Positions 37,161-45,337 are shown, counted from the stretch's first letter. The stretch is DNA of 64,000 nt from Acidimicrobiales bacterium (GCA_035536915.1 DATLNE010000044.1:297185-361184), one strand, 5' to 3'. A program made the numbers and translations. Notes: a model not told the origin generated them from the sequence alone.

Positions 37161-37952
37161 CTACTCGATCGGATTCAGCTTCCCCTGCGTCCCTGTGTTC
37201 CCGGTCGAAGGTGGCGCGGCGCGCACCGCCTTCAGCTTCGCTACCAAGGGGGCCAGCGGGACCGTCCTCAGCGGCTGTGGGTTGAGTGCGAGAAGTTCCG
37301 ACGTGATGCGCCATGCGCCGAAGTAGTCATAGACGAGCCTCGGTGTCTTCTCCGTCGTGCCGCCTCTGAAAGGGAAGTCGTCCATGCCGAGCACCCAAAG
37401 CACCTTGTCGCCGGCTGCAACCGGGCCTGCGATCGCATTCAGATGCCTGATGGGCTCCGCGCCGTGGGTGGCGGGGCCGGTCTCCGAGCCGTCACCCGTC
37501 AGCCGGACAGTCACGGTTGTCCCGACTGTCGCAGGCAGTTCGGGTGCGTTGTAGATGACCTCCTCGACGGCGAGTTGCGCGTCACGGAACATGACGCCGT
37601 GCTCGTCGGGCTGGTTGTCAGTCGTGTTCCATCGAGGAGGTGCAATCGCCGTGACACGACCGATGACCGCGGCGTGGCTCCACTGCACGAACTTGGCGAA
37701 GTTCGGCGGCGGGGCCCAGTCGTATACGCCGACTCCCGGCTCGTCGTGGACGTGTTGAGGGTCTGGGTGGTTTCCGTCGTACTCAGGTCCCGGGGTTGTC
37801 TCCGGGGCAGGGCCATGCGGGTCGCCGGGCGCTCGTTCGGAAGGATCGGCCCCAACGGCTGAAACGCCGGTGTCGGAACGAGAGCATCCGCCGACTGCGA
37901 GCGCGCACACGAGCGTCGCGATTAACAATGAAGTGAACTTCCGAGATTTCAT
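37161..37952 (-). CDS. Unknown lipoprotein
   Basis: A 263-residue protein with a lipoprotein signal (SLLIATLVCALAVGGC, Cys at 23). A Pro/His-rich linker (about 24-75) is followed by a globular domain (about 80-230) with AAVIGRVTAIAPPRWN, PATVGTTVTVRLTGDG and GDKVLWVLG, a beta-barrel/OB-like pattern. I recognise no family. The DNA is visibly less GC-rich than the surrounding chromosome, consistent with recent acquisition. It lies 9 nt downstream of the metalloprotease gene. Confidence 0.7.
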   Translation of the reverse strand: MKSRKFTSLLIATLVCALAVGGCSRSDTGVSAVGADPSERAPGDPHGPAPETTPGPEYDGNHPDPQHVHDEPGVGVYDWAPPPNFAKFVQWSHAAVIGRVTAIAPPRWNTTDNQPDEHGVMFRDAQLAVEEVIYNAPELPATVGTTVTVRLTGDGSETGPATHGAEPIRHLNAIAGPVAAGDKVLWVLGMDDFPFRGGTTEKTPRLVYDYFGAWRITSELLALNPQPLRTVPLAPLVAKLKAVRAAPPSTGNTGTQGKLNPIE

Positions 37953-37961
37953 CTTTTTCCC

Positions 37962-39095
37962 CTAACCGAGAATCGCGATGTCGAGGTCGGTGTTCGACCC
38001 GGTGTTGTTGTAGTACTCCACCCTCAGCCCGGCTGGCCCCGTCCGGAAGGATGGCGTTGTGCAGTGAACCCACGACGCGTCTATCGGAAGGTTGCATATC
38101 TGATTCGCCAGGATGGTGCCGCTGTCGATGTTCCAGACGACGACCTGCACCTGCCGTCCTGCCAGCCCGCTGCGGTTGCGGAAGCGGCCTTGGCCCCACA
38201 TGTTGCGCGCGCCGTTCTGGTTGTAGCCGGTCCCGCGAAGGTGGACGTCCTGGTAGATCGAGTTACTGGTGCCGTTCCACTGGACGTAACAACTGGTGCC
38301 CGCGTAACCACCGCCGTCGCAGTAGCGCGTCCACGAGCCTTGGCCAAAGGCACGCCTGAGCAGAAATCCTCTGGTTCCGTACTCGAAGCTGTCGTTAGCG
38401 GTGACGATGTCGAGGTAGGCGCGCGCTGCCTTTACGGCATTGATGTCATCTTGAAAGATCGCCCTGCGGTACTCGCCGTAGTTGACGTGCTCATAGAGCG
38501 CAGCTTTCTGCCCCGGGAACTCCTGGGTCGATGGATAGTCCCAGGAGTGGGATCCTCCCATCCAGTGGCCGAACTCGTGTGTCGCCGCCGAGCGGAAGTC
38601 CATCCAGTTATTGTCACGGAGTTCGCTGGTCGAGTTCCACCGCTCGGCGATGTCGAAGTACATGTAACAGGTGTACCCAGCGCGGCACGGCGTCGCAGCG
38701 CGTCCCCATACACCGCCCATCCTGCCGTCGATCGAATCGAAGTAAATATTCCGAGAGTTTGTCGTATTGTTGGCATAGGGATTGACCCACTTCCAGAGTT
38801 CTGTCGTCTCCCATGACCAGTCGGCGGTGTAGAGACTTTCGACGCCCACCGGGCCAATGACGTTTGCGATGCCTGACTCGTTGTATGCCCACTGCTCCGA
38901 TGGCCATCTGCCATTGACTGTGTGTGCCGACGCTGGCGGCGCCACCGGAGGCAGCATGAAGGACCCGAGTACTGCGATCAGGGTCGCGGCGACCGTCCGG
39001 GCGACCCAAGTTGCCGCCTTGCGCCGATGTCGGCTTCGTGGCGCGGGCGCTGATGTCGGTGCCCTGGCCCGTGCTCGTACCCTTCGTGCTGCCAT
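37962..39095 (-). CDS. Secreted zinc metalloprotease-like protein (HExxHxxGxxH)
   Basis: A 377-residue protein starting at ATG 39095 after GAGGGAG. A very basic N-terminus and signal helix (VARTVAATLIAVLGSFMLPP) lead to a catalytic domain (about 60-225) with the metzincin-type site THEFGHWMGGSHSW. A C-terminal beta-sandwich-like domain (about 230-377) with paired cysteines (RYCDGGGYAGTSCYVQW) may bind ligand or cell surface. Base composition is AT-richer than flanking DNA. It belongs to the putative island next to tRNA-Pro. Confidence 0.8.
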   Translation of the reverse strand: MAARRVRARARAPTSAPAPRSRHRRKAATWVARTVAATLIAVLGSFMLPPVAPPASAHTVNGRWPSEQWAYNESGIANVIGPVGVESLYTADWSWETTELWKWVNPYANNTTNSRNIYFDSIDGRMGGVWGRAATPCRAGYTCYMYFDIAERWNSTSELRDNNWMDFRSAATHEFGHWMGGSHSWDYPSTQEFPGQKAALYEHVNYGEYRRAIFQDDINAVKAARAYLDIVTANDSFEYGTRGFLLRRAFGQGSWTRYCDGGGYAGTSCYVQWNGTSNSIYQDVHLRGTGYNQNGARNMWGQGRFRNRSGLAGRQVQVVVWNIDSGTILANQICNLPIDASWVHCTTPSFRTGPAGLRVEYYNNTGSNTDLDIAILG

Positions 39096-39428
39096 GTCTT
39101 CTCCCTCGTAGCTGGTTCTGGGCGCGAGGGTTGAGAGAGGCGTCGGGCCTAGTGGCAGGTGCAGGCGCGCGAAAGCTGCATCAACCGTACCCCCCGTTCG
39201 GTCCCAGGTCCTCCGTACACTGCCGACACCAGCCACGGAAGCCCAAGCCCCCCGTTCCCGCGCGGTTGCAAGAGTAGCCCTTGCTGTGGCCCTCGCGCGG
39301 AACCCGTGCTGCACGGAGCACGCCATGGCGCCGTGATGGGCCGCTGCATCCTTCGGCTCGAGCGCGTCGACTCGGCGGAGCACCTCATGACGCACGCTCG
39401 CTCGGCCCGGCTCAGGCAGAGCTGCAGG

Positions 39429-39524
39429 AGTTACGGCGACTCCTACGACAACGCGCTGGCCGAGAGGCCTCTCTGCAAGCGCGAGCTGATCGGGTTGCGG
39501 GGACCGTGGCGGAGCCCGGACCAA
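39429..39524 (+). pseudogene. IS3-type transposase (integrase core) remnant
   Basis: About 32 codons in one frame read SYGDSYDNALAERPLCKREL then GLRGPWRS, matching the end of the rve core of IS3-family OrfB (GDxxDNAxAE with catalytic Glu). Upstream and downstream the frame loses similarity, so only a fragment survives. It lies 85 nt from the tRNA-Pro gene. The rest of 39096-39609 shows nothing I can identify. Confidence 0.65.
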
Positions 39525-39608
39525 GACTTCTCACCGACCGCCGGGACCTCGAGGCAGTCATCCGCCACGTCAAGGGCGAGTGACCGCCTCTGAACGGCAC
39601 CTTTCTGA

Positions 39609-39618
39609 GTCGGGAAGG
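39609..39618. repeat. Candidate attachment-site core at tRNA-Pro 3' end
   Basis: GTCGGGAAGG at the acceptor end of tRNA-Pro, repeated at 36413-36422 in the same orientation. Confidence 0.25.
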
Positions 39619-39684
39619 CGGGATTCGAACCCGCGACCTCAGCGTCCCGAACGCTGCGCGCTAACCAAGCTGCGCTACTTCCCG
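39610..39684 (-). tRNA. tRNA-Pro (CGG)
   Basis: The minus strand folds as a cloverleaf: acceptor CGGGAAG/CTTCCCG, anticodon arm CAGCG-TTCGGGA-CGCTG with anticodon CGG, and T arm GCGGG-TTCGAAT-CCCGC. CCA is not encoded. The first 10 nt overlap the end of the CBS-domain protein gene on the same strand. Confidence 0.95.
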
Positions 39685-40472
39685 ATGGCCCCTTCACCAT
39701 CCGGGCCGGGCCCGATGGTATCCGACGGCGCCCGGAGCACGACTTGGGCAATCCGGCGGCGGTCCATCTCGGTGACCTTGAACTGCCAGCCCTCGTGCTC
39801 CAGCGTGTCGCCTTCGCCGGGGATTCGGCCGAACCGGTCGAACAGGAACCCGCCCACCGTCACGTAGTCGCCCTCGGGCACCGGCACGCCCAGCTCGTCC
39901 CGCAACCGGTCTACCGCGCACCCCCCGTCGGCCAGCCAGCGCCGGGCGTCGACCCGCACCAACTCGGCCTCGGGCTCCCGGTCGAACTCGTCGGGCAGCT
40001 CGCCCACCAGCTCCGACACCAAGTCTTTGACGGTGACGACCCCCTCGACCCCGCCGTGCTCGTCGATCACCACGGCAAAGGCGTTGCGCCGCCGCCGCAT
40101 CTCCGACAGCACGTCGAGCACCCGCGAGTGCTCCGGCACCACGAACGGCGCCCGCAGCCGCCGTCCGATCACCGCGGGCGTCATCTCCTCGTTGATGCGG
40201 AACAGGTCCTTCACGAACAGCACCCCCTCCAACGAGTCGAGGTCGTCGCCGTAGACCGGGAACCGAGAGTGCCCCGACTCCCGCACCGCCCGCGCCACGT
40301 CGTCGGACGACACCGGCGCCCGCAACGCCACCAGGTCGACCCGGGGCGTCATCACCTCGCGCACCGTCGTCGACCGCAGCCGCTCCAACGACGCCAGGAT
40401 CGATTGCTCGTGCTCGGTGGGTTGGGCGACGACCGCCTCGTCGAGGCGCCGCCGCCGCAATCGTCGGGGCAT
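39675..40472 (-). CDS. CorC/HlyC-like CBS-domain protein
   Basis: A 265-residue cytosolic protein. Two CBS modules (about residues 25-150: TTVREVMTPRVDLVAL, HSRFPVYGDD, FAVVIDEHGGVEGVVTVKDL) precede a C-terminal CorC_HlyC domain with YVTVGGFLFDRFGRIPGEGD. Unlike full-length CNNM/HlyC proteins it lacks the membrane DUF21 domain. CorC-like proteins affect magnesium/cobalt handling. Its last three codons, including stop TAG, lie in the 5' end of the tRNA-Pro gene. It starts 11 nt after the response-regulator stop. Confidence 0.85.
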   Translation of the reverse strand: MPRRLRRRRLDEAVVAQPTEHEQSILASLERLRSTTVREVMTPRVDLVALRAPVSSDDVARAVRESGHSRFPVYGDDLDSLEGVLFVKDLFRINEEMTPAVIGRRLRAPFVVPEHSRVLDVLSEMRRRRNAFAVVIDEHGGVEGVVTVKDLVSELVGELPDEFDREPEAELVRVDARRWLADGGCAVDRLRDELGVPVPEGDYVTVGGFLFDRFGRIPGEGDTLEHEGWQFKVTEMDRRRIAQVVLRAPSDTIGPGPDGEGAIGK

Positions 40473-40483
40473 GGGTAAGCCCG

Positions 40484-40942
40484 CTAGGACTCGCCGCCAG
40501 CCGACCCCGACGCCGACGCCGCCACCGAGGTGACCACCGGCGAGGGCCGGTACGAGTCGTCGTAGTACGTCTCGCCCGCCAGCAACGCGGTGGCCGCTTT
40601 GCGCACCCGGATGGGGTCGAGCGGCTTCACCAGCCACCCCTCGGCGTCGGAGCGCCGGACCATGAACACGTCGGGCCGCCGGTCGACCAGCACCAGCACC
40701 GGCACGTGGTCGAGCCGGTCGCCGCTTTCCTCCAGCCGAAGCTCGAGCGTCACCGCGATGGCGCCCATGTTGCCCATCTGGGAGTCGAGGATGACGAGGT
40801 CGGGCTCCCGCTCCTCGACAGCGGCGATAGCCGCTGTGCCGCTGTCGACCTCTCGGATCGTCACGTTCGGCAGCCCCGACAGCACGGACCGCAACTCGTT
40901 GCGGACCCCGGGGGCATCTGCGGCAATGAGCACGTCGGGCAC
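40484..40942 (-). CDS. Single-domain response regulator with variable tail
   Basis: A 152-residue CheY-like receiver. The phospho-acceptor Asp lies in PDLVILDSQMGNMGAI (about residue 52), and the Lys in EGWLVKPLDP. The acidic pair near the N-terminus (IAADAPGVR) is partly lost. A Ser/Ala-rich tail (from about 125) has no DNA-binding domain. TACCCT lies 6 nt before GTG 40942. It is divergent from the STAS gene. Confidence 0.82.
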   Translation of the reverse strand: MPDVLIAADAPGVRNELRSVLSGLPNVTIREVDSGTAAIAAVEEREPDLVILDSQMGNMGAIAVTLELRLEESGDRLDHVPVLVLVDRRPDVFMVRRSDAEGWLVKPLDPIRVRKAATALLAGETYYDDSYRPSPVVTSVAASASGSAGGES

Positions 40943-40948
40943 GGCGTG

Positions 40949-40954
40949 AGGGTA
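40949..40954 (-). promoter_or_regulatory. Leaderless-type -10 element for the response regulator
   Basis: TACCCT on the minus strand with a 6-nt gap to GTG 40942. Confidence 0.45.
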
Positions 40955-41025
40955 CTGCTCCCTTTTGGGTGGGTACCATCCATGCGCCTGCCCCCCAGGA
41001 CGGCGGCCCGCCAGGAGGAGACCCT

Positions 41026-41376
41026 TTGCTCGACATCCAGACTGACCAGGCCGATGGCTACACCATCTGCCGGCCGGTCGGTGAGCTCGACGCATTCACC
41101 GTCAGCCAATTCCGCCAAGCCCTCGCCGAACTGGCGTCGAACCCCCGCCTGCTCATCGACATGTCGGGCGTGCCCTTCGTCGACTCCGCGGGCTTGGGCG
41201 CTCTCATCGGCGGCATCCGCCGAGCCCGCGAGCTGGGCGGCGACGTGGCCGTGGCCTGCAACCGCCCCACGCTCACCCGTCTCCTCCGCACCACCGGCTT
41301 CGACCGCATCGTGACCGTGGCCGAGACGGTGGAAGAGGCCGCCGCCGCCCTCCAGGGCGAGTCGACGCCCACTTAG
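41026..41376 (+). CDS. STAS-domain anti-anti-sigma factor (RsbV/SpoIIAA-like)
   Basis: A 116-residue STAS protein from TTG 41026, preceded by AGGAGGAG 5 nt upstream. The phosphorylation site is PFVDSAGLGALIGG (Ser about residue 54). In partner switching the unphosphorylated form binds the anti-sigma kinase. Candidate partners in the window are the RsbW-like kinase at 35866 and the SpoIIE phosphatase at 28163. An ATG at 40969 lacks a ribosome site and was not used. Confidence 0.9.
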   Translation: MLDIQTDQADGYTICRPVGELDAFTVSQFRQALAELASNPRLLIDMSGVPFVDSAGLGALIGGIRRARELGGDVAVACNRPTLTRLLRTTGFDRIVTVAETVEEAAAALQGESTPT

Positions 41377-41738
41377 TTTTTCCGAAGCACCTCCACCAGG
41401 CAGAACTCGTTCCCCTCGGGGTCGGTGGCCACCGTCCAGTTGATGCCCTCGCGCTCGTGCGTGCCCGCCGACGCCCCACCTAGCTGCTCGACCTCGGCCA
41501 ACGCGGCGGCGGCGTTCGACACGTACAGGTCGATGTGCAGCCGGTTCTTGCCCACCCGCGGCTCGGGCACCCGCTGCAGATAGAGCTTGAGCCGCCCTTG
41601 GTGCTCGGCGTCGCCCAGGATGCAGAACGAGTCGTCGCCCGCCAGCGGCGACAAGCCCGTCATGGCCCCCCAGAACGACGTCATGCCCTCCAAGTCGTTG
41701 CAGTCGATGGCGATGTTGCCGATGCGGTAGCCACTCAT
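41373..41738 (-). CDS. VOC/glyoxalase-fold protein
   Basis: A 121-residue glyoxalase/bleomycin-resistance fold protein: IGNIAIDCNDLEGMTSFWGAMTGLSP start and NWTVATDPEGNEFCLVEV end, with HIDLYV in the middle. It overlaps the ArsA gene stop (ATGA), so it is part of that operon, and converges with the STAS gene. The ligand is unknown. Confidence 0.85.
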   Translation of the reverse strand: MSGYRIGNIAIDCNDLEGMTSFWGAMTGLSPLAGDDSFCILGDAEHQGRLKLYLQRVPEPRVGKNRLHIDLYVSNAAAALAEVEQLGGASAGTHEREGINWTVATDPEGNEFCLVEVLRKN

Positions 41739-42811
41739 GATGAGAACAAGAACTCCCCTACTCGAACCAACCCTTCGACATCATGCACGTCGGCGGCCAG
41801 GAACGGCACCCGGGCCACCGGCGCAGGCGCCACCCGTTCGGCCAAGGCAGCGAAGTGGGACTCCTCCCGCTCGGCCACCTCCCGGAAGTCGGCGAGGTTG
41901 GCGTACAGCGGCCCCAAGGGCGTCGACGCCAACGACGACGCGCGAGCCCGCACGGCGGCGGCCGAGTCGCTCAGCCGCTCGCCCCCGAACCGGGGGTGCA
42001 GCCGGTTCACCACCAAGGCGTCCACCGAGATCGACGACTCCTTCAGCTTGTCGGCGAAGAACAGCGCTTCCTCCACCGCATCCCGCCGGGGCGAGGCCAC
42101 CAGCACGAACGCGGTGGACGGGTCGGCCAGCAGTTCCTCCATGCGCCGGGCCCGCTGGCGGAAGCCCTCCTCCATGCCCTCGAAGGCCTGGAAGAACGCC
42201 ACCGCGTCGGCCACCACCTCACCGCCCACCACCTTGGAGATGGTGCGCAGCAACGCCTGGGTGGCCACGCTCACCGCCCGCATGTAGGCCCGGGTCGGCA
42301 TCATCAGCAGCCGGAAGATGCGGTTGTCGAGGAACCGGGTCAACCGCCGCGGCGCATCCAGGAAATCCAAGGCGTTCCTGGTGGGCGGCGTGTCGACCAC
42401 GATGAGGTCGAAGCGCCCGGCCTCGTGCAGCTCGTAGAGCTTCTCCATGGCCATGTACTCCTGGGTGCCCGACAGCGCGCCCGCGATGTTGCGGTACAGG
42501 CGGTTGCCCAGGATCGCCTGCGCCTGCCCCGGCGACGCCGCATACCGGGTGATCAACGAGTCGAACGTTGACTTGGTGTCGAGCATCAGCGCCCACAGCT
42601 CGCCCGGCCAGTCGCCCTGCACCAGCCCCGGCTCGTTGGTGAGCTCGGCCAGGCCCAGGGCGTCGGCCAGCCGCTTGGCCGGGTCGATGGTGACCACGCA
42701 CGCCCGCCGTCCCCGACGGGCCGCCTCCAAGGCCAACGCCGCCGCGGTCGTCGTCTTGCCCACGCCGCCCGACCCGCAGCACACCACGACACCGTTGTCG
42801 AAGGCCTTCAC
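41735..42811 (-). CDS. ArsA/Get3-family ATPase, second of a pair
   Basis: A 358-residue P-loop ATPase. It has a Walker A/deviant P-loop CCGSGGVGKTTTAAAL (about residues 10-25), switch I-like TIDPAKRLADALGL, and LIVVDTPPTRNALDFLDAP (switch II). The family includes Get3 and arsenite-efflux ATPases; actinobacterial pairs resemble Rv3679-Rv3680 of Mycobacterium. GTG 42811 overlaps the stop of its partner (GTGA). It probably forms a heterodimer with it; membrane-protein targeting or anion transport are both possible. Confidence 0.88.
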   Translation of the reverse strand: MKAFDNGVVVCCGSGGVGKTTTAAALALEAARRGRRACVVTIDPAKRLADALGLAELTNEPGLVQGDWPGELWALMLDTKSTFDSLITRYAASPGQAQAILGNRLYRNIAGALSGTQEYMAMEKLYELHEAGRFDLIVVDTPPTRNALDFLDAPRRLTRFLDNRIFRLLMMPTRAYMRAVSVATQALLRTISKVVGGEVVADAVAFFQAFEGMEEGFRQRARRMEELLADPSTAFVLVASPRRDAVEEALFFADKLKESSISVDALVVNRLHPRFGGERLSDSAAAVRARASSLASTPLGPLYANLADFREVAEREESHFAALAERVAPAPVARVPFLAADVHDVEGLVRVGEFLFSS

Positions 42812-43737
42812 AGCGCGCCCACTGCCTCGGTCAACGCCCCGGCCAACACGTCGACCTCCGCCGCGCCCACTTCCGTGGTGAACAGGAACGGCAGCCGCAA
42901 CTGCGCCAACGGCAACGCGTCGCCCAGTCGCCGAACCTGCTCGGCCTGCAACGCCGTGCGCTCGCGCCGGAACGCCGCCGCCGCCCGCAGCGCGTCGGCC
43001 TCGCCCTCGCGCAGCACCGCGTCGCCTGCCACCGCCGTCGGGTCGACGTCGAGCCCCTCGATCGTCGGGTACAGCCCGTTCACCACCACCGGCGCCAAGG
43101 CGACGCCAACCCGGTCCTCCAGCTTGAACGCCGTCTCCACCACCTCGTTGACCGGCGTCTCCTCGGGCAGCGTCACCAGCATCACCTGGCAGCGCGCTGG
43201 GTCCGACAACAGCTCCAGCACGTCCTGGGCCTGCGCCCGGATGGGGCCCACCCGCACGGCATCGGCCAGCCCGGCCGCACTGGTGAGGAACGTCACTGCG
43301 TGGCCTGCCGCCGGCGCGTCCAACACGATGAGGTCGGCGGCCTTGGCCCGCTCCAGTTGCTTCACCTTGCCCAGCACGAGGATGTCCTTGATGCCGGGCA
43401 CGGCCGTGGCCACCACCTCGATGGCCCCCGACGACACCAGCCGCTTCGACACCCGGCGCATCCCGTGTTCGGCCAGGTACTCCAACAAGGCGTCGTCGGG
43501 GGTGAGCGTTCGGGCCCGAACGCCGGGCGCCAACGACACCTCTTCGTAGGTCAACGACTCGGGCTTGCCGAAGGCGGCGCCGAGCCCGCTCTTGCCCTCG
43601 ACTTCGACGATCAGGGTGTCGAGCCCGGCGAGCGCGGCCATGCGCGCCACCGCGGCGGTGACCGTCGTTTTGCCGACGCCGCCCTTCCCGGCGACGATGA
43701 GCACGCGGGTCTGGGCGCAAAACCCGGCCGCATCCAC
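42808..43737 (-). CDS. ArsA/Get3-family ATPase, first of a pair
   Basis: A 309-residue ATPase with P-loop VLIVAGKGGVGKTTVTAAVA (about residues 12-31), LIVEVEGKSGLGAAFG and LIVLDAPAAGHAVTFL. It is shorter and more divergent in the C-terminal half than its partner. GTG 43737 is only 2 bp from the ATG of the divergent NfeD gene, leaving no ordinary promoter space. Confidence 0.88.
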   Translation of the reverse strand: MDAAGFCAQTRVLIVAGKGGVGKTTVTAAVARMAALAGLDTLIVEVEGKSGLGAAFGKPESLTYEEVSLAPGVRARTLTPDDALLEYLAEHGMRRVSKRLVSSGAIEVVATAVPGIKDILVLGKVKQLERAKAADLIVLDAPAAGHAVTFLTSAAGLADAVRVGPIRAQAQDVLELLSDPARCQVMLVTLPEETPVNEVVETAFKLEDRVGVALAPVVVNGLYPTIEGLDVDPTAVAGDAVLREGEADALRAAAAFRRERTALQAEQVRRLGDALPLAQLRLPFLFTTEVGAAEVDVLAGALTEAVGAL

Positions 43738-43739
43738 GA

Positions 43740-44912
43740 ATGCGCAGACTACTCACCAGCCTCTTCATCCTTTCTCTGCCGATGCTCCTGGCGTCGTCGG
43801 CCTCTGCCCAAGCCAAGGGCGAGGTCGACGTCATCGAGGTCAACGGCCTCATCGACCGCGTGGTCGCCGACTTCGTGACCGACGCCGTCGACGACGCCGA
43901 ACGCAGCGGCGTGGAGGCGCTCGTCGTCCAACTCGACAGCAGCGGGGCAGTGGTCGACGACGCCCGCCTCGACGCCCTGGTGGCTCGCATCGAAGGGGCA
44001 GCCGTCCCCGTCGCCGTGTGGGTGGGGCCGACGGGCGCCAAGGCCAAGGGCGACGCCGTCCGCCTGGTGCAGGCTGCCCGCCTGCGCGGCATCGCACCCG
44101 GCGCCCGCATCGAGGACGCCCCCGACGAGGTCTTGCAGGCGCCGACCCTGGGCGACTTCATCGTCGACCTCGACGGCCGCACCTACGCGGGCAGCGCCCT
44201 GGAGACGTCCGAGGTCGTGCAGGAGCCGGGCAAGGACCCACGGCGCACGCCCACCGTCAACGTCCGCTTCCAGAAGCTCGGCCTGGTGGCTCGCCTTCTG
44301 CACACCGCGGCCAGCCCTTCGGTGGCCTACGTCATGTTCGTGCTCGGCCTCGCCCTGATCGTCTTCGAGCTCTACACCGCGGGCATCGGCGTGGCCGCGG
44401 TGACCGGCGCGTGCGCCCTCGTGCTCGGCGGCTTCGGGCTGGCCGAACTTCCTACCCGCCCGTGGGCGCTCGCCCTGCTCGCCCTCGGGGTGTTCGGCTA
44501 CGCCGTCGACGTGCAAGCGGGTTCGCCGCGGGCGTGGACGGTCATCGGCACCGTGTCGCTCGCCGTGGGCACCGTCCGCCTCTACGACGGCTATTCGCCG
44601 TCGCTGCTGGTGATGCTGTTCGTGGTGGCGGGCACGGCGTTGTTCATGGTGGCGGGCATGCCCTCGATGGTGCGGGCCCGCTTCTCCACGCCGACCATCG
44701 GGCGGGAGTCGATGGTGGGGGACGTGGGCGAAGCCTTGGTGGCCGTCGACCCCGACGGCACCGTCGAGGTGCGGGGCGCCCCGTGGCGGGCCCGGACCAA
44801 TCGGGCCACCCCGATCGCCCCGGGTGAGGCCGTCCGAGTGGTGGGCATCGACGGGCTGTTGCTCGAGGTCGAACCCGAAGCAGGCGGCGCCAAGGACTAC
44901 CGCCGACACTGA
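43740..44912 (+). CDS. NfeD-like membrane protein with inactive ClpP-like domain
   Basis: A 390-residue protein: signal peptide (LLTSLFILSLPMLLASSASA), a SppA/ClpP-like extracytoplasmic domain (about 28-165) with VEALVVQLDSSGAVVDD and VPVAVWVGPTGAKAKGD, four or more membrane helices (about 195-310), and a C-terminal NfeD OB-fold (MVGDVGEALVAVDPDGTVEVRG). Active relatives carry a catalytic Ser at the turn after WVxP; here it reads GPTGAKAKG, so protease activity seems lost. It is probably a membrane-organising partner of stomatin-like proteins. Confidence 0.82.
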   Translation: MRRLLTSLFILSLPMLLASSASAQAKGEVDVIEVNGLIDRVVADFVTDAVDDAERSGVEALVVQLDSSGAVVDDARLDALVARIEGAAVPVAVWVGPTGAKAKGDAVRLVQAARLRGIAPGARIEDAPDEVLQAPTLGDFIVDLDGRTYAGSALETSEVVQEPGKDPRRTPTVNVRFQKLGLVARLLHTAASPSVAYVMFVLGLALIVFELYTAGIGVAAVTGACALVLGGFGLAELPTRPWALALLALGVFGYAVDVQAGSPRAWTVIGTVSLAVGTVRLYDGYSPSLLVMLFVVAGTALFMVAGMPSMVRARFSTPTIGRESMVGDVGEALVAVDPDGTVEVRGAPWRARTNRATPIAPGEAVRVVGIDGLLLEVEPEAGGAKDYRRH

Positions 44913-44973
44913 TCGTTGTCCGACTTGCAACAAAAGCGCAGGTCAGCGCCTCGGTGCTCGCGAAAGTTCACAC

Positions 44974-45002
44974 TTGAGGCAGTGGCCGACAGGCGGTAGG
45001 GT
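44974..45002 (+). promoter_or_regulatory. Sigma-A-like promoter of whiB
   Basis: TTGAGG (44974-44979), a 17-nt spacer and TAGGGT (44997-45002), followed 23 nt later by the GTG start and an AAAGGGGGG ribosome site. Confidence 0.65.
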
Positions 45003-45025
45003 CGCCAGCCTGAAAGGGGGGTCGC

Positions 45026-45292
45026 GTGAGCGTCCAGACAATGACCGACGAGGTATGGCAGGTGCGGGCTGCCTGCCGTGGGCCGCAAGCCACCGTCTTC
45101 TTCCCGCCCTCGTCATTCGAGCGCAAGGACGAGAAGGAAGCGCGTGAAGCGCGGGCCAAGGAGATCTGCACCAGCTGCCCGGTGCGCAAGCCTTGCCTCG
45201 AGTACGCGATCCGCATCAAGGAGCCGCACGGCATCTGGGGCGGGCTCAACGAGGCCGAGCGCAAGCAGGTGCTCGCCCGTCGCGCCGGCTGA
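45026..45292 (+). CDS. whiB: WhiB-family iron-sulfur transcription factor
   Basis: An 88-residue Wbl protein. Four cysteines (17, 48, 51, 57) in the C-x30-CxxC-x5-C pattern ligate a [4Fe-4S] cluster. The GIWGGLNEAER turn (69-79) and basic end complete the family signature. Wbl proteins bind the primary sigma factor and respond to NO, O2 or redox state. The position beside the ArsA pair matches WhiB4 in Mycobacterium, but the paralogue number cannot be fixed from sequence alone. Confidence 0.95.
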   Translation: MSVQTMTDEVWQVRAACRGPQATVFFPPSSFERKDEKEAREARAKEICTSCPVRKPCLEYAIRIKEPHGIWGGLNEAERKQVLARRAG

Positions 45293-45321
45293 CCGAATGC
45301 AGGCGCGCGCTCGCGCGTAGC

Positions 45322-45327
45322 TACCAT
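45322..45327 (+). promoter_or_regulatory. -10-like element before the alpha/beta hydrolase gene
   Basis: TACCAT, 10 nt before ATG 45338. The gap is longer than at the other leaderless-type genes. Confidence 0.35.
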
Positions 45328-45337
45328 CGCGCTCGCG

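Noticed and set aside
39159..39593. A complete 144-residue gene covering the transposase fragment
   Set aside because: Only about 32 codons resemble transposase; the flanking translation is Pro/Arg/Ser-rich and not family-like, so a remnant is the better call.
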